NCBI GenBank assembly: GCA_018304505.1
Contig: JAGVWA010000006.1
Location: 1-43,998, forward strand
Length of the DNA: 43,998 nt
Direction: 5' to 3'
From: Nanobdellati archaeon
Lineage (GTDB): Archaea; B1Sed10-29; JAGVWA01
Shown here: piece by piece, positions 1 to 9,270 of the stretch
Layout of the letters: each line of letters begins with the position of its first letter
Numbering within the stretch: position 1 is the stretch's first letter
Translations under genes and position numbers: made by a program
The notes under the pieces: generated by a model
The model's database searches: none
Seen by the model: only the letters and a program-made list of their open reading frames with translations
Told to the model about the DNA's origin: nothing

Positions 1-79
1 CGATGTCGCCGCCACCGTAGCCCATTGTTCCCTTGCTGGACCTGTACGGAAAGTTGAATGTTAATATTAAGAGTCTCAT
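1..79 (-). CDS. Glycosyltransferase, N-terminal fragment (cut by window edge)
   Basis: An ATG at 77-79 on the minus strand opens a frame that stays open to the window edge. A GGGAT ribosome-binding sequence lies a few bases upstream. The 26 visible residues begin MRLLILTFNFPYRSSKG and continue with a Gly-rich GYGGGD stretch. A beta-strand followed by a Gly-rich loop is typical of the N terminus of GT-B (GT4) glycosyltransferases. This agrees with the neighbouring sugar genes but is too short for a firm family call. Confidence 0.5.
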   Translation of the reverse strand, partial: MRLLILTFNFPYRSSKGTMGYGGGDI

Positions 80-152
80 TTTATCCCTTTTCTTAAGAAT
101 TAGCTCATTTGATTTTTAAATAGGTTGTATTGAACGTAGTATGGGTCTTCTT

Positions 153-1250
153 TTAGTTGGCGTTTTCGTTTTTCTTCAGCAAAGTATCAACAATGCGCTT
201 GCTTGCAAATCCATCCCATAATGGGGGCATAGCGCCTTTTTTGTAGGTTCCAGTGAGGATCTCAGTTACTTTAGCTAGTATTAATCTCTTGTTTAATCCG
301 GTTACAGTGTTTGTGCCCACGTCAACTGTTATTGGCCGTTCTGTTTCATCACGTAGAGTTAGGCAGGGGAGTCTTAGATATGTGGTTTCCTCTTGCACAC
401 CCCCAGAATCAGTAACTATGAATTTCGCGTGCATAACTAGATTCAAGAATTCAAGGTACCCTTGAGGTTCGATTATTTTAATGTTTGCTTCTTCAAGTTG
501 TTTAAGCATATTGAATTTTTCCAGATTTGCCTTTGTTCTTGGATGGATAGGCCAAACCAATTGTATTTTTTTACTAATCTCTATTGTTATATCAACGGCT
601 TTCTGTAAATTTTCGCTATCGTCTACGTTTTGCGGCCTGTGCAGTGTCATGATTGCATACCCTTGGTTTGTTAAATTTAATTCACGCCAAGTCTGGAGAT
701 TTTTTGCTTTTTCGATGTTTTGAATTAGAGTGTCTATCATCACGTGCCCAACAAATGAGATTTTATTTGACGGGATCCCCTGACGTATGAGGTTTTGTAT
801 GCCGCTTTCTTCAGTTACAAAAAGGTAATTTGATAGCACGTCTGTGACTATTCTATTTATCTCTTCAGGCATTTCATAATTAAAGCTTCGTAGACCTGCT
901 TCTATATGCGCTAGTTTTATTTTTCTCTTTGCGCATACTATCGCACATGCTAGGGTTGAGGTTACGTCTCCAACAACAATGGCCAAGTCAGGTTTTTGCT
1001 CTTCAACAAGTTTGTCGAACTTTTCGATTATCTGTGCTGTTTGTTCTGCTTGATTTCCGCGAATGCCCAGGTTAATATCCGGCTCGCGTATACCAAGTTC
1101 CTTGAAAAATACATCTGACATGTTGCTGTCATAATGTTGTCCTGTGTGCACTAGGATAGTCTCGATATCAGTTTTGTTTTCTAATTCTTTTAGAATTGGG
1201 GCGATTTTTGGGAAGTTCGGGCGGGCCCCAGCAACAAGTATTATTTTCAT
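153..1250 (-). CDS. wecB: UDP-N-acetylglucosamine 2-epimerase (non-hydrolysing)
   Basis: Interconverts UDP-GlcNAc and UDP-ManNAc in the cytoplasm, feeding N-acetylmannosamine units into surface glycan synthesis. The 365-residue length is usual for the family. Recognisable motifs, in order, are AGARPNFPKIAPI at the N terminus, HTGQHYD, GDVTST, HIEAGLRS, PEEINR, TLHRPQNVD and the UDP-binding DSGGVQEE. I chose the ATG at 1250 because MKIILVAGARPN is the normal family start; an in-frame ATG at 1310 would add 20 low-complexity residues. It is transcribed divergently from the sugar epimerase at 1357. Family assignment is secure; the exact product used by this organism is inferred. Confidence 0.93.
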   Translation of the reverse strand: MKIILVAGARPNFPKIAPILKELENKTDIETILVHTGQHYDSNMSDVFFKELGIREPDINLGIRGNQAEQTAQIIEKFDKLVEEQKPDLAIVVGDVTSTLACAIVCAKRKIKLAHIEAGLRSFNYEMPEEINRIVTDVLSNYLFVTEESGIQNLIRQGIPSNKISFVGHVMIDTLIQNIEKAKNLQTWRELNLTNQGYAIMTLHRPQNVDDSENLQKAVDITIEISKKIQLVWPIHPRTKANLEKFNMLKQLEEANIKIIEPQGYLEFLNLVMHAKFIVTDSGGVQEETTYLRLPCLTLRDETERPITVDVGTNTVTGLNKRLILAKVTEILTGTYKKGAMPPLWDGFASKRIVDTLLKKNENAN

Positions 1251-1298
1251 AAAAGTCACTTTTTCATTTATGTTATTTGATTTTTTATGATTGGATAA

Positions 1299-1350
1299 GT
1301 TTATAAACATAATTGGCCAAATTTGTTATAACTCTCTTTATAAGGAGGGG
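1299..1350 (+). promoter_or_regulatory. TATA box and Shine-Dalgarno for the 1357 gene
   Basis: GTTTATAAAC at 1299-1308 is a good archaeal TATA box. It predicts transcription from about 1330, giving a short leader. AAGGAGGGG at 1342-1350 is an unusually complete Shine-Dalgarno sequence six bases before the ATG at 1357, and it excludes the upstream in-frame ATG at 1291. Confidence 0.6.
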
Positions 1351-1356
1351 GTATTC

Positions 1357-2316
1357 ATGGAGTTTAAAGACAAAATTGTTTTAGTAACTGGGGGCGCGGG
1401 AGCCATAGGCAACAACCTTTGTACGGCATTGCTCGCTGAAGACATAACGAAATTGATAATTATAGATGACTTAAGTTCTGGGCAGGAGGCATTCATACCG
1501 AAGGATGAGCGAATTGAATTTGAGAAAGCATCTGTTATTTATAATGAGGTCTTGTCGAGAATTTTCTCAAAAAATAAAATTGATATTGTTTATCATCTAG
1601 CAGCCAATTTCGCCAACCAGAATTCTGTTGATCATCCAGAAAAAGACTTGGAGGTTAATGGGATGGGAACTTTAAGGGTGCTGAAACATTGTGCGGATTA
1701 TGGTGTTAAGCGTTTTGTCTACACATCCTCATCCTGTGTTTATGGGGATATGAATGGTCAAGTTTCTGAAAAAAATGTTGTATACCACTTGGACACGCCA
1801 TATGCTATCACAAAGCTATTGGGCGAGAGATATGCCACATACTTCAGAGAACATTATGGAGTGGAGACTGTAACTCTGAGGTTGTTCAATTCATTTGGTC
1901 CAGGAGAACTTCCTGGAAAATACAGGAATGTCATACCTAATTTCGTTGCCAAGGCCATAAACAAAGAGCCCCTGCCGATTATGGGCTCAGGCGAGGAAAC
2001 GAGAGACTTTAATTATGTTGATAATGTTATTCAAGCACTACTGCTCTCTGTAAAAGTTGACAAGGCAGTAGGTGGCACCTTCAACATTGGTTCCGGAAAA
2101 GAAACAGCTGTACGAAAAATAGCTGAAATTATTAATAAAATTACTGGTAATAATGCTAGATTTGCCAATATCCCAAAGCGCAGTTGGGATAGCGTCAATA
2201 GAAGAAGTGCAGACATTTCACATGCTCAAGAGATCCTTGGTTACTCACCGGTAAATGATTTAGAATCGCAAATCAGACACACATATGAGTGGATACTCAA
2301 TGAAACGGCTGAATAG
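1357..2316 (+). CDS. NAD-dependent nucleotide-sugar epimerase/dehydratase
   Basis: A 319-residue extended SDR of the UDP-glucose 4-epimerase/dTDP-glucose dehydratase type. The NAD-binding loop is GGAGAIGNN (residues 12-20). The Ser-rich segment YTSSSCVYG precedes the catalytic Tyr149-x3-Lys153 (YAITK). The sugar-binding region includes FNSFGPGE and RNVIPNF. It probably changes stereochemistry at C4 of a UDP-sugar, or makes a related 4-keto sugar; sequence alone does not settle the substrate. It starts the operon 1357-4119 and its end overlaps the following glycosyltransferase. Confidence 0.85.
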   Translation: MEFKDKIVLVTGGAGAIGNNLCTALLAEDITKLIIIDDLSSGQEAFIPKDERIEFEKASVIYNEVLSRIFSKNKIDIVYHLAANFANQNSVDHPEKDLEVNGMGTLRVLKHCADYGVKRFVYTSSSCVYGDMNGQVSEKNVVYHLDTPYAITKLLGERYATYFREHYGVETVTLRLFNSFGPGELPGKYRNVIPNFVAKAINKEPLPIMGSGEETRDFNYVDNVIQALLLSVKVDKAVGGTFNIGSGKETAVRKIAEIINKITGNNARFANIPKRSWDSVNRRSADISHAQEILGYSPVNDLESQIRHTYEWILNETAE

Positions 2317-3388
2317 AAAAACTATTCTCCTGGCAATTCCACGACCATGGGATCAGATGTGGGGGCAGGAAAAGGATTTGATAAATGAGCTTAATTCGAC
2401 TTATGACATTACTGTTTTGGAGTGGTTTGATAGGGACAACTTTGAAAGGAAGTATACTATTCCAAACAACACCCAGATTGTGTTCCGAAAAACCAAAATA
2501 AATAGGGGGCTTGCCTCGACAATATCAAACACGGTGCGTTCTATTACAGATGTCTTGAAGTATCCGCATGACATATACATTACATATAACACACTAAGCA
2601 ATACTTTTGCTCTTATTCTTGAAAAGCTTAGGGGTAAAAAGGTCCTTTTAATTTATGCTGATGACCTACCTGAATTATACAAGACCAATTCATATCTTGC
2701 TTATTGGTTAACTAAGTACATTGCGAATCCGATAGCGTCTAGGGTGGCAAATAAGATTGTTGTAACTGCATCACTTCTTGAAAAAGACATTGATGTAGGG
2801 CACAAAACGACATGGATTCCCAATGGGGTAAATCTATCATTAATAAAGAGAACCAAATTAAAGAAATCTGGAAGATTCACTGTTGGTTTTGTCGGTGGAT
2901 TTGGTAATTGGGTTGATTTTGATATTGTCATAAGTGTAGCGCAGAGAAATATGGATATTGATTTTCTGCTCGTTGGGGATGGAGAAGAATATTCATATGT
3001 TAAAAACAAAACCAAGGGTTTGAAGAATGTTATCTTGACTGGAATGGTGCACAAAGACAGGGCGAATGGGTATATGGGCATGATGAGTGTCTGCCTTATC
3101 CCATTCAAGAAAAACCGTGTGACTGACCGCGTTTCTCCAATAAAGCTGTTTGAATATTGGGGCCATGGAAAACCGGTTATAGTTTCTAGGTGTTATGAGA
3201 TGGTAAAAACTGGTAAAGACCTTGTGTTGTATGCAGACAACGCTGAGGAATTAGAGCAACAGATTTTAAAACTAGAGAATGACGATAGGCTTAGAAGCGC
3301 ACTGGCAAAAAAATCTATCAACGAAGTCAAGAATTTCGATTGGAAGGTGCTAGGGCATAAATATAAGGAGATACTTAAGTCTCTTTGA
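2300..3388 (+). CDS. Glycosyltransferase, GT4-like (GT-B fold)
   Basis: About 362 residues in two Rossmann-like halves. The N-terminal half has a strand-loop segment (ILLAIPRPWDQMWGQ). The C-terminal half carries FTVGFVGGFGNW, FLLVGDGEE and the donor-binding motif SPIKLFEYWGHGKPVI, with the P-x-K-x3-E pattern of GT4-type enzymes that transfer from nucleotide sugars. I prefer the ATG at 2300, which has GAGTGG eight bases upstream; the in-frame ATG at 2285 has no ribosome-binding site. It overlaps the upstream epimerase by 17 nt, so translation is probably coupled. Donor and acceptor are unknown. Confidence 0.8.
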   Translation: MKRLNRKTILLAIPRPWDQMWGQEKDLINELNSTYDITVLEWFDRDNFERKYTIPNNTQIVFRKTKINRGLASTISNTVRSITDVLKYPHDIYITYNTLSNTFALILEKLRGKKVLLIYADDLPELYKTNSYLAYWLTKYIANPIASRVANKIVVTASLLEKDIDVGHKTTWIPNGVNLSLIKRTKLKKSGRFTVGFVGGFGNWVDFDIVISVAQRNMDIDFLLVGDGEEYSYVKNKTKGLKNVILTGMVHKDRANGYMGMMSVCLIPFKKNRVTDRVSPIKLFEYWGHGKPVIVSRCYEMVKTGKDLVLYADNAEELEQQILKLENDDRLRSALAKKSINEVKNFDWKVLGHKYKEILKSL

Positions 3389-3417
3389 GTTGTAGGTCTC
3401 TTTAGCTAGGTGATTTA

Positions 3418-4119
3418 ATGAAAAAATACTTTATGCCAGATCTTAATAAACACTTGACAGAAGAGGAGTTAAAAGGTCATTATAACACATCCTTTGATCA
3501 GTTACTTGCACTTTCAAAACAGACGTTGATTAACAAGCGGCGTCAGGAATTTCTTTTAAGAGAGGATATTTTCTCAGGAAGAAAAAAGATCTTGGACGTT
3601 GGTTGCTACATAGGATTGATTTCTAGGTTCATAGCTGAAAAATACCCTCGGAGTGAGGTTGTTGGAATTGATGTTGTCAAAGAGTTTATAGAGGCTGCAA
3701 ATGTGCTGTCGAAATCTCCAAATACTTCGTTTATTCATGGGAACATCCTAACAGCAAAGATCAAGGAGAAGTTTGACGTCATTATCTTTTTAGAAACGAT
3801 AGAGCATGTTGATAACCCTATTGGGATGATCAGGCATTTTCATAAGCTGTTGAACAAAGGGGGCACATTGATTATTTCAACACCCGACTGCACAGGCATT
3901 ACTAACGTACTTAGGAACATAAAACACAAATCCCTAGAGTTCATAAAACATGAAAAACAAAACTCTGGAACAGAAGCAGACCACTTGTATTGCTGGGACA
4001 AGATAACACTAACAAGGTTGCTTAATCGGAATGGTTTTGAATTAGTCGACTTTTTTGTGAGTCAAAAATACAATCCGTGTGTATATCAGAGTTTGGTCAT
4101 GGTTTCTAAAAAGAGATAA
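3418..4119 (+). CDS. Class I SAM-dependent methyltransferase
   Basis: A 233-residue protein with methyltransferase motif I (ILDVGCYIGL, about residues 58-67), an acidic residue after strand 2 (VVGIDVV), a post-I FDVIIFLETIEHV segment and HKLLNKGGTLIISTPD, the Methyltransf_11/23 pattern seen in small-molecule and sugar methyltransferases. AGGTGA lies just before the ATG. It is third in the operon after an epimerase and a glycosyltransferase, so O-methylation of a glycan or activated sugar is likely but inferred. It ends seven bases before the convergent deacetylase gene. Confidence 0.75.
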   Translation: MKKYFMPDLNKHLTEEELKGHYNTSFDQLLALSKQTLINKRRQEFLLREDIFSGRKKILDVGCYIGLISRFIAEKYPRSEVVGIDVVKEFIEAANVLSKSPNTSFIHGNILTAKIKEKFDVIIFLETIEHVDNPIGMIRHFHKLLNKGGTLIISTPDCTGITNVLRNIKHKSLEFIKHEKQNSGTEADHLYCWDKITLTRLLNRNGFELVDFFVSQKYNPCVYQSLVMVSKKR

Positions 4120-4126
4120 GCAAAAA

Positions 4127-4975
4127 TTAGGGGGTGTTATATTTGCCAGCTAATTTTTTTACGGTATCGAGCATTGTTAGGGTTTTGATGCCCTTATCAT
4201 TGATGATCTCGAAAATCTTTCCCAACCTATTGCTTATTATGTCTAAAGGGTCAACATAGATATTTAAAATTTGTTTGCGTTCAAGTGACATGTCGATCAG
4301 CTTAGCGAAGATGTCAAAGAATTCACTTTTTGAGTGCTTTGTTGTTGGAGATCTGAATGAGTGAAAAGTATCAAATGGGGAATAAAAGTGCTTAGGGCAG
4401 GAAGTTACTGGAAACTCATATAAGTTTTTCCTTACTTTAAATGGCGCTATATGTCCTGAAACTGAAGAAGTTGTTGAAGATGAGTACAACATTTTTTCTT
4501 TCTCGAGAATATCATAAACGCTAACTTCAAACTCTGACCCAAAGTGAGGAAACCTAAATCCTAGCGGCTTGGTTTTAAGGAGCTTGTTGCAGATAGTATT
4601 ACACTTGGATATCTCATTTTCTTTTTCTTTGGTTGTCAGGGAACGATATTTCGGTGTTTTTAATTCATCATTATACGGGTGAGAGTAGGTGTGATTTACT
4701 ATCTCATGTTTCCGTCGTACGATCTCCTTGTGGATTTCAGGAAACTCCTCGACATACATCCCGACAACTGCAAAACTGGCCTTGATGCTATGCGTTTTCA
4801 TTATATCAATCAGCAAAGGGATTGATTCAACATCCTTTTTATAGTCCATATCGTAAGATATTGAAATGGTTCCTATTTGCCCATTGTGAGCGTATAAATT
4901 GTTGAATATCTGCTTGCCGTAGAGCTTGTTAGTTATTCGCTTTAGTACAAAATTTGTTTTCCAATATTGATGCAT
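4127..4975 (-). CDS. Polysaccharide deacetylase (NodB-homology domain)
   Basis: A 282-residue CE4-type deacetylase, expected to remove N-acetyl groups from GlcNAc-type sugars with a divalent metal. The metal/catalytic Asp motif appears as SYDMD (Asp42, Asp44), the His pair as NHTYSHP (His95, His99) and the third motif as FRFPHFG (Arg141, Pro143). No signal peptide is evident, so it may act on lipid-linked or cytoplasmic intermediates. I chose the ATG at 4975, since upstream sequence is non-homologous and overlaps the divergent gene. It lies alone on the minus strand within plus-strand glycan genes. Confidence 0.8.
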   Translation of the reverse strand: MHQYWKTNFVLKRITNKLYGKQIFNNLYAHNGQIGTISISYDMDYKKDVESIPLLIDIMKTHSIKASFAVVGMYVEEFPEIHKEIVRRKHEIVNHTYSHPYNDELKTPKYRSLTTKEKENEISKCNTICNKLLKTKPLGFRFPHFGSEFEVSVYDILEKEKMLYSSSTTSSVSGHIAPFKVRKNLYEFPVTSCPKHFYSPFDTFHSFRSPTTKHSKSEFFDIFAKLIDMSLERKQILNIYVDPLDIISNRLGKIFEIINDKGIKTLTMLDTVKKLAGKYNTP

Positions 4976-5054
4976 ATCACGTCCCTCTAGATCTATTTCA
5001 GAGATAAGAAGATATATAAATGCAGTGCATCTTAAGGAGAGTAGAGGGGTTTTT

Positions 5055-5936
5055 GTGTTTAATTGTCCGTATTGTGTTGCAGCATTAAAAAAAACAGGCG
5101 AAGGGTTTACATGCAATAAATGTATGGCATCTTTTGCTCCCGACAAGAATGGGATCTATTCAATAACCAAGGACAAAAAAAAGCTGGTCGAAGAAATTAA
5201 GAGGCTGGGAAAGCAAAAGCCAGGCTGGTATAATGAATCTCAAATAGTTTATGTTACCAATGGCCCATATAAGTGGCAGTACATAGTTAGGAAACAGCAC
5301 TTACTGGATGAGATTAGACGGCTATACAAAAAGAAAAAATTCAATACATATCTTGATCTAGGCTGTGGAGATGGCGTAAACTTAAAAGACATCGTAGATG
5401 AATTCGGTGACGCATTCGATATTTATGGAATTGATTATAATTATGATCGGTTAGTAAGGGCCAAGCATTTCATTAAAAACAAAAATGTCTCGTTGGTTCA
5501 TGTTGACATAAATGAGGATGTTATCCGGCCGAATTCATTTGATGTAATCTTGTTCAATCATGTTCTAGAGCATATCCACGATGATGAAGGCGCGCTAAAA
5601 AAAGTTCATTCGTACCTGAAAAGAGGAGCTCATCTAATATTGGGCATTCCCCAGGAAGGCATATTATACTTCCAGTTTAGGGATAGAGTTCTCGAGCCGT
5701 ATATCATGTGGAAAACAGATCATGTCCAGTTTTATACTGAGGGGAGCATATCAGAAAAGCTTAAAAAGCATAAATTTAAAATTGAAAAGGTAGTAAGAAT
5801 GAATTATGCGTTCCCGCACTCAATTATCGATAAGCATCTGAGAAAGTATAAGCGGATCCATGATGTTTTTGAACGTGTAGGCTCTCGATTCGCCCCCGGT
5901 ATTGCTGGGGCACTGCAGATCACGTGCGAAAAATAA
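5055..5936 (+). CDS. SAM-dependent methyltransferase with N-terminal zinc ribbon
   Basis: About 293 residues. A short zinc ribbon (Cys4-x2-Cys7 and Cys20-x2-Cys23) is followed by a class I methyltransferase domain with motif I YLDLGCGDGVNL, an acidic YGIDYNYD, FDVILFNHVLEHIHDDE, and KRGAHLILGIP. Zinc ribbons of this kind precede methyltransferases acting on varied substrates; the locus suggests a glycan or lipid-linked sugar. The start is ambiguous: GTG at 5055 follows GAGGGG at 5044-5049, while an in-frame GTG at 5025 would add ten residues. It opens a six-gene plus-strand run to 9907. Confidence 0.75.
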   Translation: MFNCPYCVAALKKTGEGFTCNKCMASFAPDKNGIYSITKDKKKLVEEIKRLGKQKPGWYNESQIVYVTNGPYKWQYIVRKQHLLDEIRRLYKKKKFNTYLDLGCGDGVNLKDIVDEFGDAFDIYGIDYNYDRLVRAKHFIKNKNVSLVHVDINEDVIRPNSFDVILFNHVLEHIHDDEGALKKVHSYLKRGAHLILGIPQEGILYFQFRDRVLEPYIMWKTDHVQFYTEGSISEKLKKHKFKIEKVVRMNYAFPHSIIDKHLRKYKRIHDVFERVGSRFAPGIAGALQITCEK

Positions 5937-5968
5937 TTCGGAAGAATACAATCAACGTAGGCGATGCA

Positions 5969-7105
5969 ATGACAACTTTATTAACAATACCAATGGATTC
6001 CCCAGGAGTTTACATAAAAAAAGGGGAAATTAAGGCAGGATACTACAACCCCGACAATTTTTTCGATAAGGTTATAGTTTTGCTCTTTGGCGAAAAACTA
6101 GAGGGGGATCTTGAAGGCGCAAAGTTGATGGCTGGCAAAGCTAATGTTGAGGTAGTATATATTCAAGGAAGAACAAATATTGAATTAATATCTAAGATGC
6201 AGCAAAACATAAAAAGAGCTTTTGACGGCAAAGATTTTGATGTAATACGAGCATATGATCCGATAATAACTGGCTATGCGGCATACCTTATCAGTAAGCA
6301 GTTTGAAAAACCATATGTGGTTTCGATCCATGGGGATTATGATAGAGACATACGGTATTTAGAACTGTGGCGTAAGGGTAGATATTTCAAGTATTTATTG
6401 TACGCATTGTGGGATCGCTTATTTGAGAGAAAAATACTTAAGACGGCTGAGAAGGTAATCTCCGTGTATCCATTTGGCATTGACTATATAAAAGGGAAGG
6501 GTGTTAGCGAGGATAAAATTGAATTAATATTCAACAAGGTTGATCTTTCAAGGTTCAAGCCTAAGAAAGTAAAACATGATAAATTCACAATCATAAATGT
6601 AGGGCGTTTTGTTCTTGACAAAAATCAGGAAGTTCTGATCCGGGCTATGCGAGATATCGATGCAAAGCTGGTGCTAATTGGCGATGGCCCTGAAAGGGAC
6701 AGGCTAGTGAAGTTAGCAGATGACTTGGGGGTTTCAAACAATATCGAGTTCATAAAATCTGTAGAAAATAAGAAGATTCACTTGAAATACCAAGCCGCAG
6801 ACCTTTACGCAACAGGAATTTTATATGGAGGCGTTGTCATTCCGGTACTAGAAGCGCTTGCTTGCGGCTTACCTTTGGTGCAGAGCAAATCAATATTTGG
6901 TGACAAGCTAGATACTGTTGATGATATCGCTTATAAAATCGAGAATACACCAGAGGCGTTTTCGAAAGCAATTAACTATCTAGTAAAAAATGCCGCGTTA
7001 CGAAAAAAATTATCAGAAAAGGGCCTAGCGTTTATAAAGACCATTGACAAGAAGAGAATGGAGAAAAAGGAAGTCAGGCTATACAAGACGGTGCTACGGC
7101 GATAA
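5969..7105 (+). CDS. Glycosyltransferase family 4-like protein
   Basis: About 378 residues with a GT-B fold. The N-terminal acceptor half ends near KPYVVSIHGDYDRD. The C-terminal half has FTIINVGRFVLDKNQEVLIRA, KLVLIGDGPERDRL and VIPVLEALACGLPLV. The canonical GT4 E-x7-E motif is incomplete: the second Glu is present (LEALACG), but the position of the first is Gly (YGGVVIP). The donor could therefore be unusual or the enzyme altered. The ATG at 5969 is chosen over a GTG at 5924 that would overlap the upstream methyltransferase. The next gene follows after two bases. Confidence 0.78.
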   Translation: MTTLLTIPMDSPGVYIKKGEIKAGYYNPDNFFDKVIVLLFGEKLEGDLEGAKLMAGKANVEVVYIQGRTNIELISKMQQNIKRAFDGKDFDVIRAYDPIITGYAAYLISKQFEKPYVVSIHGDYDRDIRYLELWRKGRYFKYLLYALWDRLFERKILKTAEKVISVYPFGIDYIKGKGVSEDKIELIFNKVDLSRFKPKKVKHDKFTIINVGRFVLDKNQEVLIRAMRDIDAKLVLIGDGPERDRLVKLADDLGVSNNIEFIKSVENKKIHLKYQAADLYATGILYGGVVIPVLEALACGLPLVQSKSIFGDKLDTVDDIAYKIENTPEAFSKAINYLVKNAALRKKLSEKGLAFIKTIDKKRMEKKEVRLYKTVLRR

Positions 7106-7107
7106 AA

Positions 7108-8067
7108 ATGACGTATAATATAACGATTTCTGAAGTTGCGCCCAGCAGATGGGATGAAAAAATAAAACTGGATGTTGGGGGAAATATATTCCAAACCACA
7201 ATGTGGGCAGGTTACATGAAAGAAAAAGTTAGTGCAGAACCAAGGTATCTAACGGTTTTTCAAGATGGTCAAGAGGTTGCTGTGCTCTTGTATTTTATCA
7301 TTGGCAAGGGCTCAGAGGTTTTTGCGAATTATTATGGTGGCAAAATCTTAGCATATACTTCACGAGTACTTTTTCCAAAGGTGACCTGGATTGGAGGCCC
7401 GCTTTTTTTAAAGCGTCTTACTCAAGATGAGAAAAAAGGCGTGGTGCGTTTAATATTAAAGCAAATAAATGGAAAACGTATATTTGCTACATTTAATGAG
7501 TATTTTGAGTTCTTGCAGCAACACCAAGAAACATTTATTGTTGATCTTAAGCATGATGAAAAAAGACTTTTTGCAGGTCTACAGAAAAACGTTAGAAATT
7601 CGATAACACGCTCATTTAGGGCAGGTCTCAATTATAATGTTACCAACAAGGAAGAAGATCTTATGAAGTATCTTCATGTATTACAGCAGAATAGGCAACG
7701 TGCTGGTCTTGGCTTACCCCCACACTTTCCTAGTACCATGATGAAAAAATATCTTAGAGATCATATGTGGGTTGTTTTGATTTTGAAAGGCACCGACACA
7801 CTGGCTGCAATAGGCGTTCTCGAGTACAATGGTAACATTATCGAGATCGCGCCCGCTATCTCAGATTTTGGTTTTCAGAAGTATAGTTTTGTTGGCGATT
7901 GTTTAAATTGGTCATTAATTAAATGGGGTAGCGAAAATAATTTCAGAACATATGATCTTGCGGGTGTGGAGCCCTCATCAAGTGATCCTAAGATAATTGG
8001 AATTTTTAATTTTAAGAAGAAATTCGGTGGGCAATTGCTGAAGAGGAGTATGATCTGGAAAACTTAG
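7108..8067 (+). CDS. FemAB/FemX-like GNAT-superfamily transferase
   Basis: A 319-residue protein with the double-GNAT layout of FemAB-like proteins. The N-terminal half has FQTTMWAGYMKE and YYGGKI; the central part has LQKNVRNSITRS, matching the conserved R-N-x-I/V segment; the C-terminal half has LAAIGVLEYNG, a small-residue track and TYDLAGVEPSSSDPKIIGIFNFKKKFGG, close to the family ending (Y-D-x-x-G plus F-K-x-x-F-G). Bacterial FemX enzymes attach amino acids to lipid II. In this archaeal locus an aminoacyl or acyl transfer to an amino-sugar is the natural guess, unproven. It fits with the adjacent aminotransferase. Confidence 0.75.
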   Translation: MTYNITISEVAPSRWDEKIKLDVGGNIFQTTMWAGYMKEKVSAEPRYLTVFQDGQEVAVLLYFIIGKGSEVFANYYGGKILAYTSRVLFPKVTWIGGPLFLKRLTQDEKKGVVRLILKQINGKRIFATFNEYFEFLQQHQETFIVDLKHDEKRLFAGLQKNVRNSITRSFRAGLNYNVTNKEEDLMKYLHVLQQNRQRAGLGLPPHFPSTMMKKYLRDHMWVVLILKGTDTLAAIGVLEYNGNIIEIAPAISDFGFQKYSFVGDCLNWSLIKWGSENNFRTYDLAGVEPSSSDPKIIGIFNFKKKFGGQLLKRSMIWKT

Positions 8068-8079
8068 TAGAAGTGATGA

Positions 8080-9270
8080 ATGATGTTAATCAGAGTGGCA
8101 TTTACTAGTCCGTATTGGAGTCTTTATGATTTGTTTGTTTCATTGTTTAGAAAAGGGGCAACTGAAGAGTTAAGAGGTTTAATAAGGAAAAAAACGCTGT
8201 CTAAGGAGGTTATGCTATTTGATTCTGGGACGAGTGCTATTTATGCTGCGTTAAAAACTCTTAAATTGAAGGAGGGGAATCTCGTTGCAGTGCCGTCTTT
8301 TATTTGCCGTGCCGTTCCCCGAGCTATAGTAGCTGCAGGGTGCATCCCATTTTTTATAGACATTGATGACGAATATGGCGTTGATTATAATTCGTTGAAA
8401 AAAGCAATAAAGACGAGGAAAATTAAAGCGGCTATTATCGTGTATCAGTATGGTAAGGTGCCAAGCAACACGAAAAAAATAATTTCATTATGTAGACAGA
8501 ATAACATAAAGGTTATCGAAGACGCGGCCGTGACAGGTCTTTATGAGACCTCATTTGGCTTAACGGGAACACTTGGGGATGTGTCAATAATAAGCTTCAA
8601 TATCGGCAAACTAATAACTGGACTGGGTGGGGGCGCACTTATCCTGAACGATCCAAAATTAGTAAGCAGAGATATTATCGTAAATACTAGTATTCAACCT
8701 ATGCTGAAAAAGTTGAACACTATTGTATACTTTCTGTTTCGAATAAAATACAAAAAAATGCTCTTTCCCTTTTATTATATGCTGAAAAAAATTAGGGGGG
8801 CAGAATTAAAGGGGGACTCGGACTTATGTCGATTTGATGAAGGGCTCTCAGAGACTGTAACTCCATATGGGATCGCTAATTTTCAGGCACATTGTGCGTA
8901 TGTAGTAATGAATAAACAAAAACAGATTTTAAATGACTGCAAGATAACAGCTGAAGCATATACTAAGCTATTGGACAGCAAGAAAGTAAATGTCCTTCCA
9001 TTGGTTGACAATACCAATGCCAAGGTTGTTATTAGAGTCCAAAATAGGGATAGACTGCAGCAGGAACTCCTAAAAAAAGGAATCGAAACACAATGGACAT
9101 TCTATCCCTGCCACAAACAGCGGCAATTTATAGGCTTCCCAAAAACTAAAATGCCGAGAACAGACCGCGTTTGGAAGCAAACCCTTATGATGCCGAGCGG
9201 ATATAATGTTCCGCATAATCAAATAAGATCAATAGCAGAGGTCGTTAACAATGAAGCAAGCAAGAATTAG
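8080..9270 (+). CDS. DegT/DnrJ/EryC1/StrS-family PLP aminotransferase
   Basis: A 396-residue fold-type I PLP enzyme of the sugar aminotransferase family. It carries FDSGTSAIYAAL near residue 50, the Asp that contacts the pyridine nitrogen in VIEDAA (Asp148), and the Schiff-base Lys in SFNIGK (Lys177) followed by GLGGGAL. These enzymes usually aminate a nucleotide keto-sugar, so an amino-sugar product is likely. The spacer is 12 nt after the FemAB-like gene, and the 3' end overlaps the next methyltransferase by 20 nt. Some family members act as dehydratases, but the Lys is present here, supporting transamination. Confidence 0.82.
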   Translation: MMLIRVAFTSPYWSLYDLFVSLFRKGATEELRGLIRKKTLSKEVMLFDSGTSAIYAALKTLKLKEGNLVAVPSFICRAVPRAIVAAGCIPFFIDIDDEYGVDYNSLKKAIKTRKIKAAIIVYQYGKVPSNTKKIISLCRQNNIKVIEDAAVTGLYETSFGLTGTLGDVSIISFNIGKLITGLGGGALILNDPKLVSRDIIVNTSIQPMLKKLNTIVYFLFRIKYKKMLFPFYYMLKKIRGAELKGDSDLCRFDEGLSETVTPYGIANFQAHCAYVVMNKQKQILNDCKITAEAYTKLLDSKKVNVLPLVDNTNAKVVIRVQNRDRLQQELLKKGIETQWTFYPCHKQRQFIGFPKTKMPRTDRVWKQTLMMPSGYNVPHNQIRSIAEVVNNEASKN

